Part shown: positions 35,440 to 47,998 of the stretch, in pieces
Layout of the letters: the number at the start of each line of letters is the position of its first letter
How positions within the stretch are numbered: position 1 is the stretch's first letter
DNA from: Leucaena leucocephala
Taxonomy: Eukaryota > Streptophyta > Magnoliopsida > Fabales > Fabaceae
Direction: 5' to 3'
Assembly (NCBI GenBank): GCA_037074615.1
Contig: CM073554.1
Coordinates: forward strand, 20,410,501-20,474,500
Length of the DNA: 64,000 nt
Made by a program: the position numbers and the translations under genes
The notes under the pieces: generated by a model
Seen by the model: the letters and a program-made list of their open reading frames with translations, nothing else
Told to the model about the DNA's origin: nothing
The model's database searches: none

Positions 35440-36722
35440 TTTTAACTAATTTATATGAGTTTTTTAACGTGTGTGTATAAATTTTTCCTGATTTTTGGGT
35501 AAATTTCCACTCCCATCCATTTTTTATCTTAGTCTTGTGCCTCTTGACCCTGACTCTGACTACTCCCTCCCCTCGCCCTCTCTCGGTAATTTTTAAGGCA
35601 GTGTTTGGAATGAAACTTTTTTTTGCCTTTTCTCTCTCTCCCCCTGACCCTCCAAAATTGGAATTTTTTGGAGGAAAGAAAAATAATATGTCAATTCTGA
35701 CTAAATTGCCCATGGTAATATTTTAGTATTCCAATTCTATCCACTATCCGCGTGGCTAAAACTTTCCCTTTTCATTCCCTTCGGTTGCTCTTCATCACGC
35801 GTGGTCGTCTCGGCTTGATTGTCTCTTCTCCTCCGGTCATCGTCGCCGCCACTTGTTTCGTCGTTTTTGATCGTCGTCCACATCTCTCCCCTAGTCTCGT
35901 TCGTTCTCGTCGTCTCTGAGTTCGTTCTCTCCAGGTGATTCTGGCTCTGTAGCTACCGCCTCTGCTAACTATTAATTCCCTGTTCCAGGGACCATATAAT
36001 AGAAATGCTATCCATGGTTCTCTCTTCCCTATGAAATTGTAATCAATAAAATTGAAAGGTCGGATGCTTCATATGCTAAATCAGATCGGATGATTGTTGA
36101 ACCATTTGATTATCAAGACTCAGTTCCTTGGCTATGAGATTAGTGGTTTTTTGTACTTAATTTGCATACCTAAAAGAGACAAAGAATCCCTGAGGACAGC
36201 TTTTTCATTGCTAAAAATGAAATTGATAATAATTTTGTAAGCTTACCGGCAGTGCTGATGCTTATCCACTTGTGCTTGTAATGGTTAAGAGGTCCATTCT
36301 CCTATTTGGTACTTTGAATGTGAATACAGAGATGGCACATTGGAGTGTATTTTGTTTTTTTTTATAAATTTCTTGTCTCGCAATTTCTGTGGCCCCTGTC
36401 CTTGTCCATGTTGTCCTCCTAGTTAAGGCTTTGAAATTCCTCAAATAACAACTGCAGTCATGTACCTTTTATGTTGCCAACCGAACATAACTTTGTTTTA
36501 CCCACCATGCTTAAAACTAATATGCTAAGTTAAGGTAAAAACTCTCAACAGAAGTAAACGCAACACTTTGTTTGGAAACTGGTCTGTGGTCTGAATATCT
36601 GTTAGCTATGTTACCGCAAGAATGACTGATTATTAGAACTGAAATTTATATATTTTAACCTTCAAGTTTTTTGAAATGTAGTTGCCTTTTTTACTTTTAT
36701 ATAGAATTGCGAAATTTAATAT
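35440..36722. other. SEN54 upstream region, probable 5' UTR exon and intron
   Basis: A CT-rich block at 35540-35690 contains GTGTTTGGAATGAAAC and a TTGCCCATGG stretch reminiscent of a MITE end. From 35750 the sequence becomes GC-richer (TCGTCGCCGCC), as in a 5' UTR. A donor at CTCCAG|GTGATT (35933) and an acceptor at TTATATAG|AATTGC (36704) would remove a leader intron before the SEN54 ATG. This splice is inferred, not shown. Confidence 0.4.
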
Positions 36723-36887
36723 ATGGATGATGGGATACGGGGATGGGCTACCAGAGAGGACAGCGACGATGAAGTCTCTTTGCAAAATACTAGCGACGAA
36801 GAAGAACATCACTTTTCGGCTGGTTCGATGGCCAAGTTGCAGTTTCGGTAAACGATTTTGTGTGACTCAGTTAGTTATTTAGGGCTG

Positions 36888-36920
<33 letters not shown>

Positions 36921-38072
36921 AAAACAATTAATTACGGTGTTTTTTTCCTTGTGCTTTGGTTTTTAGGTCCGTGAAATCCAAGGCTAGCTGGAAAGATGAA
37001 ATGGGAATGGCAGAAGTTATTGAAAAGAAAGGCAAATTGTGGGTAACAACTGGAATCATTCGTGAAGGCAGGACATATTGTTCAATTGAGGAGACTCTGT
37101 AGGTGGAATGCCAATCTTTTTCTTTATTGCCTCTCTTTGTGACATAGAAGGGGACAATTATGTGGGAGTTGCTCTGATCAATGTTTATTAACAGTGTTAT
37201 AGTTGAAGAATAATGTCTGAATCCAAAGACTTCTTTGAATCAAATTTTTAATTAAAAGTAGCAGACATGTATGAGTAGTATTGAGATTGGTAATGCTCTA
37301 AAGGAGAAATTGTTTGAAAAGGTAATCCGATATGTGTGTATATTCTTGGGAAAACCAAATATTTCAAAATTTTTCTTGGTTATATTAAGTCTGATTTGGC
37401 AGGTATTTGATGGAATTAGGAGCATTACATCTCTTGGATAATTGTGGTATATGCATGCCTCTAACAGACGTATACAGGAAGGCCGCAGGCAGGGAGGATG
37501 GATGCTGTTGGGAGCTGTTTGAGGTTTACAAGCACCTTAAATCTCTTGGTTATATAATTGGACGGCATGGTGTTTCTTGGAGTATGAAGGATACTTCAAA
37601 AACTGTCCATAAACCTGTTGCTCTTGAAGTCACTGAAGAAAACAATCAATCAGTAGACATGGGTTCCAGAGATGAGAAATCCTTAAATGAGTTGTTCAGT
37701 GAGATGCATATTAATGAATTGAGGCCAGATTTTGATGTTTATCTTCCAAATAACAAGTTTCGAAAGACTTCTCCTGGTGATCCGAGTTTTCTGCTCCACT
37801 TGTCCAGGTAATTTATAGTTCTTTAACTGTATCAATTTCATTAATAAGCTAAAGACATTTCATTTGTTATTGATCCAATAGATGGCTTTTCTTTATTTGT
37901 TTTGATTTTTCATATAAATGGTGATGCTGTTTTTCAAAGAATATTGAAAAGGCCCTTTTCTCCTTCCTTTTTTCAAGTGTCAGTCCCTGGCCTATTATGC
38001 TGTAGGAACTTCTCATTACGAATTAAAATTGAAGGAGTTTGATCTCTGTAGAACAAGTCAAGAAAATAACCT

Positions 38073-38111
<39 letters not shown>

Positions 38112-38539
38112 GAGTTGCAATAACCCGTGTTTTTATTGCCGGTTTGGTGCCCCTATTCTTTATAGATCAATTTGTAAAAATATTGTGTCATTCTATATTC
38201 TTGGAGGCTTTAGTCATTAGGGGTAAGACCATGCCTTGGAATTTGGTGAAACCTGAATCTTAATACACTAGGGAGTGATGAGTCTCCGTGTGAATTTTTA
38301 TTGACACACTGAGGATAGCTTCAACTTCTGTTCCTCTTTTTATCTGATGCACACATAAATATATCTGAATTTTGAAATTACTCGTCTTTTCATTTGGAAG
38401 GAGCCATCCACCAGCAAGAGCAGAAATTGAAGTCCTTGAGAAACAATGCGGTGAGATTCCTCTAAAAATTTCTCTGGTTGAGGATGGACGGGTCAGTTTC
38501 TTTTCGTTTGACAAGGTGGAGCTTCCCGTTCTACCCTGA
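36723..38539 (+). CDS. SEN54: tRNA-splicing endonuclease subunit SEN54
   Basis: Structural subunit of the SEN2-SEN34-SEN15-SEN54 endonuclease that cuts introns from pre-tRNAs. Four exons join in frame: 36723-36847, 36967-37098, 37403-37807, 38401-38539; 266 aa. ATG 36723 (MDDGIRGWATREDSDDE) opens an acidic N-terminus. The Sen54 N-terminal domain follows at about residues 45-110, with KASWKDEMGMAEVIEKKGKL, TTGIIREGRTYCSIEETLYL, LMELGALHLLD and LTDVYRKAAG; then YKHLKSLGYIIGRHG. After a variable linker come LRPDFDVYLPN and FRKTSPGDPSFLLHLSR, and exon 4 gives ARAEIEVLEKQCG and ISLVEDGRVSFFSFDKVELP to the stop. Non-catalytic, as expected: no His/Lys/Tyr triad is needed in this subunit. Splice phases all agree. 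A (TA)n tract lies in intron 3 at about 38078-38105. Confidence 0.93.
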
Positions 38540-38744
38540 ATTTGTATTTCATTTTATTTCTTCCGATTTGTTATTGTTGGCTTAATTGAAAATAGATAAA
38601 CAATGAGATACTTATGAAGCTGGATAATGATAGTTATGAGCATTATATAATCTTTGTTCAGGTTGATCCTTAGTTCTATTTCTTAAAACTATAAATGCTC
38701 TGTTGGCAGTTTGCATATTAATATTATTTATCTGATACTTAATA

Positions 38745-39760
38745 TATGATATATTTAACTAATTTAATTAGATTAAAAAAATTAATTTAATTAATATAAT
38801 AAGTTTTTTCTTAGACACTATGGTTATTTTCTTTAATTCTTTTTCTCTTACTTGATTATTAATGATAAAGTATTAATAATAATACTTTTAAAAAAATAAT
38901 AAATATAAAAAATATAATTTATATTTAAAATAAATATTAATTTTTTAATTAAATTCTATATTAATAAGTCGTGGTATTTTAGTTGACTATGTTGGAGTTC
39001 TTGGATTGGTGACGATCAAAATATATAAATTCATTTATATGGACTGAGAAATATGCAAGTAGGAGCAAGATATATTAGGCTTATATAATTGTTTTTTTGT
39101 TTGCCTATGGAGTTTTACTCCAATTACATTTAGATATGATCTGTGTCGTACACCTGGTTATGGTGAGTGAATTTTTTAACAGAAATTTTCTATATATATC
39201 AAAACTCAAATTTAAAATCTCACTTAAACGATATCAAACTGTTTATCACTTGAATTAACTCTTATTGATAGGCCTATATAATTCTTACAAAACAGAACAA
39301 GTTATATCAGTGAAAATCGATATTTTTGTCAATTACATTTTGGATGAAAAATTAATTTTAAATATTAATAAATTAATACGAAATAATATAAAAATATCAA
39401 TACTTCAAAATGCTTCTTTACAAGTGACGGATCACTCGCATCGATGACCATTATAGTTCGGGTACTCCCCTTGCAGTACTGATTAATGCCACAATCTGGT
39501 TAATACTTGGAACAAAAAAATAGATTATAACATGTTCACCAAAAAATATATAACTACATTCGTTCAAAATATATTTTCATGAAAATGCTTAGTAATTAAA
39601 ATTATTTATATAATATTAAATTTAGAAAGTAATTAAAATTTTGAAACAAAATTAAAATTTTGGATTGCAAGAAAATCTTCATAGTAATTACAAAAGTCAT
39701 TGACAAATAAAAAGTTGCATAAAATAAATAATCAATAAAAAGATACATTACATAATACTT
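38745..39760. other. AT-rich intergenic with a dispersed repeat
   Basis: 38745-38970 resembles 7260-7530 (GATTATTAATGATAAAGTATTAAT, then a TTTATATTTA-rich tail). No gene found in this interval. Confidence 0.4.
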
Positions 39761-39762
39761 TT

Positions 39763-39875
39763 TTAACTTAGGGGCTGTTGTGCAAAGATCGGCTGGAAGT
39801 CATCCAGGAAGATAAAGCAAATCCGGTAAATTGAACACCCTTAACTTAGGGGCTGTTGTGCAAAGATCGGTTGAA
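39763..39875. repeat. Short direct repeat upstream of TIM9
   Basis: TTAACTTAGGGGCTGTTGTG followed by CAAAGATCGG(C/T)TG occurs at 39763 and at 39841, 78 bases apart. It lies 200-300 bases upstream of the TIM9 ATG, so it may fall in its promoter. Confidence 0.85.
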
Positions 39876-40080
39876 AATAACTCATAGTTGAAGGGGCTAG
39901 AAGCAAAAACAGATGGAGAATTTTACCGCCGATTTCCCGTTCTATCTCAGCATTTAGGGTTTAAGCAGGGGCCATTTCGTTCTTTCCCGTTTCGGACAGC
40001 AGAGCCGTTATTCTGGTATAGCATTAAACTCCAGAAACCTTGACCGTAGGAGTATTTCGTTTTCTTTCTTTTTCAAATCG

Positions 40081-41498
40081 ATGATGGACAAGAGCGTATT
40101 TGGAGACTTAAATTCTCTTTCTGGAGAAGAGAAGGAAAAAATGTCTTCCGTGATCGATCAACTTCAAACCCGAGACAGGTTCTCCCTCCCTCCCTCCCTC
40201 CCTCCCTCCCTCTCAATAAATACATAAATATCAGTTTCTAATCTATGATTGCGCTAGTTAATTGAATTGACTGAGGAGAAATGATTATTTTAGTTGAAAC
40301 GTTGATGCTGTATCTCTATTTGAGTGTTGGTTATTGTTGATCGTAAGTGGAACCTTATTTACTCATTAATGTGTTAGTGTTCGTTAATAGAATTAGATTG
40401 ATGGTTTGATTATGGAAGTGTGTTAGATACAACTATTGCTGAGGAGAAAAATGGAGTACAAACTTATGAAGCAATGGCCTGCTAAATATATAAACCATTT
40501 GTGTAGTGAGTCTTGTAAGTGGTCGTTGAAGACTTGAAGTTACGAACTAATTCATGCTTTGATTTCTTTCTGTCACTTGATTATGCTTATTGATCTATGT
40601 CATGTAGAACAATCGTTTTTTCCAGTTCAGAAATTTATACTGATGAAGAACAAGATTTTTTTTTTTTTTTTATGTTGGGTAAAACAGCAAGGAACAGAGT
40701 AAAGGATTTGTATAAATATAGGAAAAGAAGTAAATAGACTTCATCTTTAGGTCATTTACAAATAGTTCATTAGTCGGAGAAGCACAAAACTAGTTCCTCA
40801 GATTCTTCTTTTTCAGTATTCAAAACCTTTTTCCCATTTACCATCTGAAATACGATTTCAGACTGTTTTTCTTGCCCCATAGCACACTTCCATTGGTCTA
40901 AAAATTGAAAATGATGCTTAAAATATTAGAAGAAGACTTCCTGGAGTTGTCATTTTTGTTACATTTATTGAACTAGTTTTTGTAAATCACTTGAAGTTGA
41001 GGAACTACATTTGTATTTTTACCATAAATATCACAATAGGTTTGGACAATAGTCGACATATTAGTTGATGGTTTAGAGGACAACATGAACGAATGCTTTG
41101 GAACTGCACTTGTGTTTGGAATTTAGAGCGCCAATATCTTACTTAATTGCAAGCTTTTAATCTAATTGGTATATATCTACTTGATCCATGGCTTTTCCAT
41201 ATAGAAGCATGTTTTATCCTTTTTCTTAATAAAACTGGAGTAATTCTGTCTTCATTGGAGCATATGTTGGATATTATTATTGATTTATTCTCCACTGAAA
41301 CAATATTACAGTCTAAGGATGTATAATTCACTAGTAGAGAGATGTTTTGTGGACTGCGTGGATACATTTTATCGACGATCCCTGACCAAGAAAGAAGAAA
41401 CATGTGTTCGTAGGTGTGCTGAAAAGTTCTTGAGGCATTCAGTTCTTTTAGGTTTGAGCTTTGCGGAACTCAATCAAGGGGCAACTTCAACAGATTAA
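40081..41498 (+). CDS. TIM9: Mitochondrial import inner membrane translocase subunit TIM9
   Basis: Small intermembrane-space chaperone that, with TIM10, escorts hydrophobic carrier proteins to the inner membrane. Two exons, 40081-40178 and 41312-41498, join in phase 2 (CGAGACAG|GTTCTC to TATTACAG|TCTAAGG), giving 94 aa. The second of two adjacent ATGs (40084) would also work. The protein has the full family layout: an acidic N-terminus ending EKMSSVIDQLQTRDSLRMYN, then VERCFVDCVDTF and KKEETCVRRCAEKFL, the twin CX3C motifs (C-x3-C-x15-C-x3-C) that form disulphides via MIA40, and a C-terminal FAELNQ. Length matches plant TIM9 (about 93 aa). The intron begins inside a (CCCT)n microsatellite just after the donor. 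Confidence 0.96.
40181..40212. repeat. (TCCC)n microsatellite at the TIM9 intron start
   Basis: About seven CCCT units beginning 3 bases after the GT donor of TIM9 intron 1. Length changes here would sit next to the U1 binding site. Confidence 0.9.
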
Positions 41499-42540
41499 GT
41501 CATTCTTGTATAATAACAGTCATAGATTTTTTGTTCTTCCATGTATTTTTAATACTTGAGGGTGAGTGAAATTCCTTTAGTTAGGAAATTCAAAGAAAGT
41601 GAAATTGCTATAGTTTTAATTTCACATCTTTTTCTCTAATGGCTCTTCCACACTTTAGAAGATCCTTCTACGTTTTGTTCCCCTAAACTTCTCTCGACAT
41701 ACAAATGAATTCCTTGAACAATATTTTGTCATCTTCTCTCTTGATACGTGTGTTTAGTTCGAAAAAAAGTGCTTTAAATATATTTTTGTTAGAATTGATT
41801 ATTGACAAAAACTATAGTTGCCCTCCGTCTGAAATTATAGTTCTCAAAATACGAATCCTAACAATTTATATATATATATTTTAAATATTCTTATGGAAAA
41901 TGACGATTTTATTGTCTAATATTTTGTTCTTTTTTTTCTCTCTTTCATTACCTTATACCCTTGTTAGATTTAACTATAAAAAAAAATTATTCTGATATCA
42001 ACTATCTAAATATTTATTTTATAATCAATTTTTTTTTTAAATTTATTTTTTAGAAGCTAATTCAAATATACCCGTAAATGTGTTCATATTGCTCCCTCTA
42101 ATGGATTGTTTCTGTATTTAGCTCTAAAGGACTTCTTTTGTTTTTGTAATCCATTTCGAAATTAAAAAAAAAAAAAACTAAACACATTTCTTTGTACATT
42201 GATGCAAATTTGAGAAATTATTTATAATTTATGAATAGTGGAATTTGTTATAAGTTTTATATTTTATATTGATTTTTGTCATTTTCTTTATTCTGCGAGA
42301 GTTTTTGAATGCATGAATACATGAAAAGGGAAGAGCCAGGTGGGAAATAAGCAAAGAAAACAAGAGAGATGAGCTTATACAATTCTTGTAAGTCTTATTA
42401 TCAAGTTTTATATTTGAATGAAACTTTTATTTTTCATAAACATATTTAATTTTTAATGCATTTTACCAAAAAAAGTGAAAAGGCACATATTGTAGGTACA
42501 AGCGAGAATACCAAAATATTAACCTAATTCTATACATGCT
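41499..42540. other. TIM9 3' flank
   Basis: No gene. The stretch 41960-42078 (ACTATCTAAATATTTATTT ... AGAAGCTAATTCAAATATACCC) resembles the right end of the MITE family described elsewhere in this window and may be a degraded copy. Confidence 0.4.
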
Positions 42541-42974
42541 GTGCCTATTTGAAAAACTTTTAAATGAAAATTTTAAAAAGACTTTTAACCTAAATTTTTA
42601 TATATTTTTTTAAAATAAACAATTATATTTATTTAAATTTTTTTTTTAATCAAACTATGATTTAAAAATAAAATTTTAGATAAGTTATTGAAACTAATTT
42701 TAGTAAAATAGCTTATAAACTATTCAATTATTATTTTACTCTTATTTTTTTTACACACTCTCTCTTTTCATATCTTTCCTTTCAATTCTCTACACTCTCT
42801 CATCTTCTCTCTCTTTTCATTATTCTCCACTTCTCTCATATATTTTCTATCTAATTTTTCAATTATAATTATAAAAGTCTTTGTGATAATAACTATCTAA
42901 ATATTCATTTATTCAGAATTTATTTTTTCTATAAATATTTTTTTAAACTCTTATCTAAATAGACTCTATATGTT
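42533..42974 (+). mobile_element. hAT-like MITE, copy E, with diverged 8-bp target duplication
   Basis: Element about 42541-42966 (426 bp), starting GTGCCTATTTGAAAA and ending ATCTAAATAGACTC. Flanks are TACATGCT (42533-42540) and TATATGTT (42967-42974), identical but for two C-to-T changes, which suits an old 8-bp target duplication. Internal landmarks: AAATAAACAATTATATTTAT, AATAGCTTATAAACTATTC, CTCTCTC and ACTATCTAAATATTCATTTA. More decayed than copies A, D and F. Confidence 0.78.
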
Positions 42975-43689
42975 ATTAAAATTATAAAAAAAAATTAAAT
43001 ATTTAAAATAGTCCGTTTATTATGTTATTAGTAGATGGATAGCGTATAGACAACTAATCATATTTACTTTGGTTGTTGATCCGATCATCCAAATCTATTA
43101 TAAATTGGATTGATTTACAGGGTTTACTTTTTTTTTTCTTTTATCTGGATTATTTAAATTAAATCCGAAGGATTTAAATTATTTTTTCATTTTTCAAACA
43201 TTTTTTATTTGAAGAATAAAATATAAAATAAAACATTTCTTTAATTATCAATAAAAAGAAGCATTTGAATTATCCACATTAAAGTTGAATTGTTTTAAAA
43301 AATAAAAGTAAAATTTATAAATTAAACATTGAACCCGAAAAGGCTTATTATTATTGTTTTAATATAAACACCGAACCCTAACTCATTTTCTTAATAAATA
43401 CCCTTTAACCGTTATAACGTTTCATTCACCCCTCATGGCAATTAACGTCTCCTGATCCCTCTTTCATCTAACGGTCCACAATTCCCCGCGGTTCCTTTCC
43501 CCGCCATCCATATCCCAGACTTGTTCGACTTTTATGTCTTGTTGGGCTTGAGTGCCGTTTGAGTTCAAACTTTTTGTCCCCTCACGCACAGTGATCCAGT
43601 TAACCGCCGTTAACCGATAGGGTTTTTTATTCTACTTGTAACCTGTAAACCACGGGAGGTTTCAATAACGGTGGCCAACGGAGACGTCG

Positions 43690-44338
43690 GTGATTACATA
43701 TTCGTTATAATATAAATGGCTTTATTCTATGTTTTTGATTTTTTTTGATTTTCTGTTTTGCTCCTTTGTTTCAACGGGCGAGGATTTTTCGAAACCATAG
43801 CTCCCTTGTTTCTCTTCTCTGAGAGAGATAATCTAAGGCTCGAATTGTTTGGATTCTTCTATTAGCTGGACTTTGATTCCCGCCGCTCCTCTGCTAGCAG
43901 AGGTACACCAATATCAAATAAGTTACAAATTATTTATTTCTTGTTTGCCTCTCCAGAATTCAGCTTTATATTCTCTGGGATTGATCGAATCTTTGCGTCT
44001 TTTTTACAATAAAGGACTTTTATTTGTATAATACTGATTTCAGTTATTTTTCTCGTTAAAACCCGAGAATTCTCTGTTCCTTGTGATGAGAGTTTTTCTG
44101 CTTTATTTCGTCTGTAATTTTTGATCTGATGACTGATTATAGGATCCGGTTTCTGCTTATATTTTTAATTCACTGCGGAGGTTTAAAAAATCGTGGACAC
44201 TCAGTAGGGTTTTTGGGGCCTTTGGTGATAGATAGACACTTTTGTGTGATGGGTTCTGGAGGTTCTTCTTAGTCTTTTGCGTTATCCGCCCGTTTATTGA
44301 TTTAGAATTTTGTTTTTTGGGGATGATTATAGGAGAAG
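43690..44338 (+). other. MYB3R 5' UTR with probable leader intron
   Basis: A donor at AGCAGAG|GTACAC (43903) and an acceptor at GATTATAG|GAGAAGATG (44331), seven bases before the MYB3R ATG, would form a 5' UTR intron. The preceding GC-richer block 43480-43900 is the likely promoter and leader. Inferred from splice signals only. Confidence 0.5.
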
Positions 44339-47300
44339 ATGGCTGAGGTGGAATCGGAGGAGTGTTGCCAGGAGAATAAACAAACTATTGCTGCTTCTAG
44401 CTCCTCTATATCTGAAAGCAGTGGCAGCGCTCTACCCAAGTCTCCTGGAATATGTAGCCCAACGTCTACATCACCCTCTCATCGGTAACACCCATTTAAG
44501 TTCAATACCTTTTCATTGTAGCTATGTTCTGGAAATTCCAGATGGTCTGATGCAATATGGGATTGATTTTTGTGTCCAGTGTGCTGCACTATTCATCTTA
44601 AAGCTGTATATTTTTTGCTTAATTTCACATTCTGCATTAGCGACTGGTTACCTTTCTATACAGTGGAAAATTCTTACATTTTCAGCTTCCACTATAGTCT
44701 TGATGAATTTCTCTTCATCATGTAATATTTTGATCATGCAGGAGAACTACTGGCCCTATAAGGCGTGCGAAGGGTGGTTGGACAGTAGAAGAGGTTAGTG
44801 TCTGCAGACGGTTCCTCCTTTTCTCTCATTTTTTTGGGTTAGGTGCAGCCAATTAAGAAAGGAACTCAGCTTAGTTGATTTAGTTTTTATGAATATTCTT
44901 GTATATCTACAAAAAAAAAAAAAAAATAAAAGCTTTCTTCGGTTTTATGTTGTATTGACTTGAGAGTGCTAGACATGTTAACATGTCTTTTATATATATC
45001 TTTGTGTCTTTGCTAATTTTATATGCTGTCAGTTAAATTGTTCTTAATGGTTTTTGTATCTTGCTGAAGGATGAGACACTAAGGAATGCTGTTGCAATTT
45101 TCAAGGGAAAGAATTGGAAGAAAATAGGTAATTATGTTTGCTTTTACATCCTCAAACCGACATCGTTTATTGTTGCTTTGGCTGTGATGATCCTTATATG
45201 GCGGATATGCATATCTTCTAGGAAAGTGAGTCTGTTCAGATCTAGGAAGCATGGACATGAGACGTGGCAGTAACACAGACATTATACATGATAAAGTTTG
45301 AAGAGTTGATGTTTAATTTAAAGTGTCACATAGTGTTGCATTATGTCTAATATGAGTTACCAACATGTGTTGGGCCCGTATATGGCCCCTTTTTTGAAAT
45401 GTCTGCGCATTATTGGTTTAGATAAATGTATATTTGAAATTACCTTAGATGCTTGTAGAGAAGGTTTTAGCTTATACAAAACTTGTTTTGTTATTATTGA
45501 TGCTTTTGATCATAGACTAGACTGAAAAGTTTCTGCAGTGAAATGAGAGAAGTATATAATTCATAACACATAGGTTTCACATATGTTTGGCTAAGGTGCT
45601 GCTGCTTTGTTAGACAGAGAATTGAGAAATAAACCTCTAAAATATATTTTGTTAGATATGTTTCTTTCCACTTTATCATTTGATCACAATATATACAGAA
45701 CGGAGAAGTGTTGTATTTGGGCGAACCGCAGCATTTTGCCTATAGGTTATAGTGTACATAATATATTCAGTACCAGGTGTTTACTATAAAAGAAATGCAA
45801 TCAGTTTCGTGACAGATTTAAATTTTGGAATGCAGCTGAGTTTTTCCCTGATAGATCAGAAGTGCAATGTCTTCACAGATGGCAAAAAGTTCTTAACCCA
45901 GAACTTGTTAAAGGGCCTTGGACTCAGGAGGTTGAAACATACTTCTTTTTTGGGGTCATTTTCCCTACATTCTTACTGAAGTGTTAACCTCCCTTTCTTG
46001 CTTGACTTACAGGAGGATGATAAAATTGTTGAACTAGTGTCAACATATGGGCCTACAAAATGGTCGGTAATAGCCAAGTCGCTGCCTGGTCGTATAGGGA
46101 AACAATGCCGAGAGCGGTAGGTTTACTGTACTTCAAGTGAAAGTTTTATCTCTCTCATATCTTTTACTGATAATTTCTGGAATTCAATGCTCATTAAAAT
46201 GACTTGTTATGCCTTTTCTCATGCATATCTCAAACTTTTAAAGTCTTCATTGTATCAGCATTTGCCCAAGTTTAAAACGATGATCAGAATCTATTATTAT
46301 TACATTTGATAACCTCTTCTATCTTCTTGTATGGGCTACTTAATAGTTGTTTCTTCTTTTTGCTTTTTATTTTCCCGTTTGTTATATACTCTTCGGAATG
46401 CGAGTTCTTCATAAACATCTAACTTGGTATCAGTATATCGGATGCATTATCATTGATTAAAGTTTCAAGTATTTACAGATGGCACAACCATCTTAATCCG
46501 GACATAAAGAAGGCTGCCTGGACTTCGGCAGAGGAATTAGCCCTCATGAATGCTCATTGTATACATGGGAACAAATGGGCTGAAATAGCTAAGGTCCTGC
46601 CTGGAAGGTATGCTTACTTTCATTTAGTTAGTAATTATCATGAAGAAAATTAAGCTGACTATCTAGTGTGATTTGAGCTGTAATAGCAAAGTTCATCCCT
46701 GGAAGTCATGTTTTCTCTTAGTAGGTTTGTAGATTTCAAAAAGGAAATTCAGGTCATAGCTCACAAATTATCAAATGGTGTCATAATTTAAAAGTTGTAG
46801 TTCGCTGCCATTTAGATATCTTGCTTTAAAGGAGGATGATGTGCATGTATTAAAAAAAAGAGGTTGACATGTCATTTGAATTTACTTGTGTGATCAATAA
46901 TAATATTTATCTGCATGACTTTTCTCCTGCAGGACTGATAATGCAATAAAGAACCACTGGAATAGTTCATTGAAGAAGAAGTTGGACTTTTATTTAACTA
47001 CTGGACAACTTCCACCAATTTCAAAGAATAGTCCAAAAGTTGATGTCAAAGACAAAATGATATCCTCTGCAACAGAAACACTTCTTGTTAGTCCAAATAA
47101 AGTATTAGATGAAGCTGCTGAAACATTGTCAGAAACTACAGAGATTAATAAGCAAGATGACAGTGCTAAGAATCACTCAAGGCATTTCGCAACAGCAAGA
47201 GATGTTGGTGATTCTTCAAATGTTCTTGCAAATGAATCTGCTGATTCTGACTGTATCGAGTGCAAGCCCAAATCCTCCAATTTAGAGTTCAGCTGCAGCA

Positions 47301-47998
47301 ACTCAGAACCAATGTCAAGAGACAATTTTGGAATAAATGGTGAACAAACACATGAGAAATCTGGACTCAATCGCAAGCTAGCAATCGAGCATTGTATAAA
47401 TAATGGTAAAATGAGTAGTAGCAGGTTGATCACAAAACCTTTTCCACAGGAAGGTTCAACTTGTGGTTCTTTATGTTATAAGCCACTGCAGATGGAGAAT
47501 TTGGTTCCTTTAGATTCTCTTTATTTAAATATCTTTTATCTCCAAAATGACTACAGCCCTACACCCATGGTGTCTCCTGCTGGTTTCTTCACTCCACCTT
47601 GTGTGAAGGGTCGTGAATTTTTCAAACAAACTCCTGAATCAATATTGAAAATGGCTGCTGAGACTTACCCAAATACCCCTGCCATATTGAGGAAGAGAAG
47701 GGCTGGAGTCCAGACACAAGTCACTCCCAGTAAAGTAGTGAAAGTTGATGGAGAATCTCATGCTTCTATTGGTCAGCAGAGAAATAAGAATTATACTGAT
47801 TCTGAGGTTGAGAGGTTCTCTGAGAGTCCAGCAAGCCATGCCCATGGCAATGACCTTCCCAATAATAAGATTTTCAATGCATCTCCACCCTACCGTTTAA
47901 GATCCAAACGGACAACAGTTGTCAAGTCTGTGGAGAAACAACTTGCGCTTGTATTTGACCAAGAAAAGCACAACAGCATCAAGAGGAAAATGGAATAG
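44339..47998 (+). CDS. MYB3R: Three-repeat MYB transcription factor (MYB3R, MYB3R3/5-like)
   Basis: Nuclear MYB that binds mitosis-specific activator (MSA) elements to control G2/M genes. Seven exons join in frame: 44339-44484, 44742-44793, 45070-45127, 45836-45930, 46013-46116, 46479-46607, 46933-47998; 549 aa. A Ser-rich leader (MAEVESEECCQENKQ) precedes three MYB repeats at about residues 55-215: R1 GGWTVEEDETL...FPDRSEVQCLHRWQKVLNP; R2 KGPWTQEEDDKIVELV...LPGRIGKQCRERWHNHLNP; R3 KAAWTSAEELALMNAHCIHG...LPGRTDNAIKNHWNSSLKK. The last exon carries a long Ser/Thr-rich tail with TPESILK...TPAILRKRR and SPPYRLRSKRT blocks typical of plant MYB3R proteins and several S/TP sites that could be CDK targets. 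The length is near that of Arabidopsis MYB3R3/5 (repressor type, DREAM-associated) and far below MYB3R1/4, so a repressor role is more likely; this is inferred from length and general look. Confidence 0.93.
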
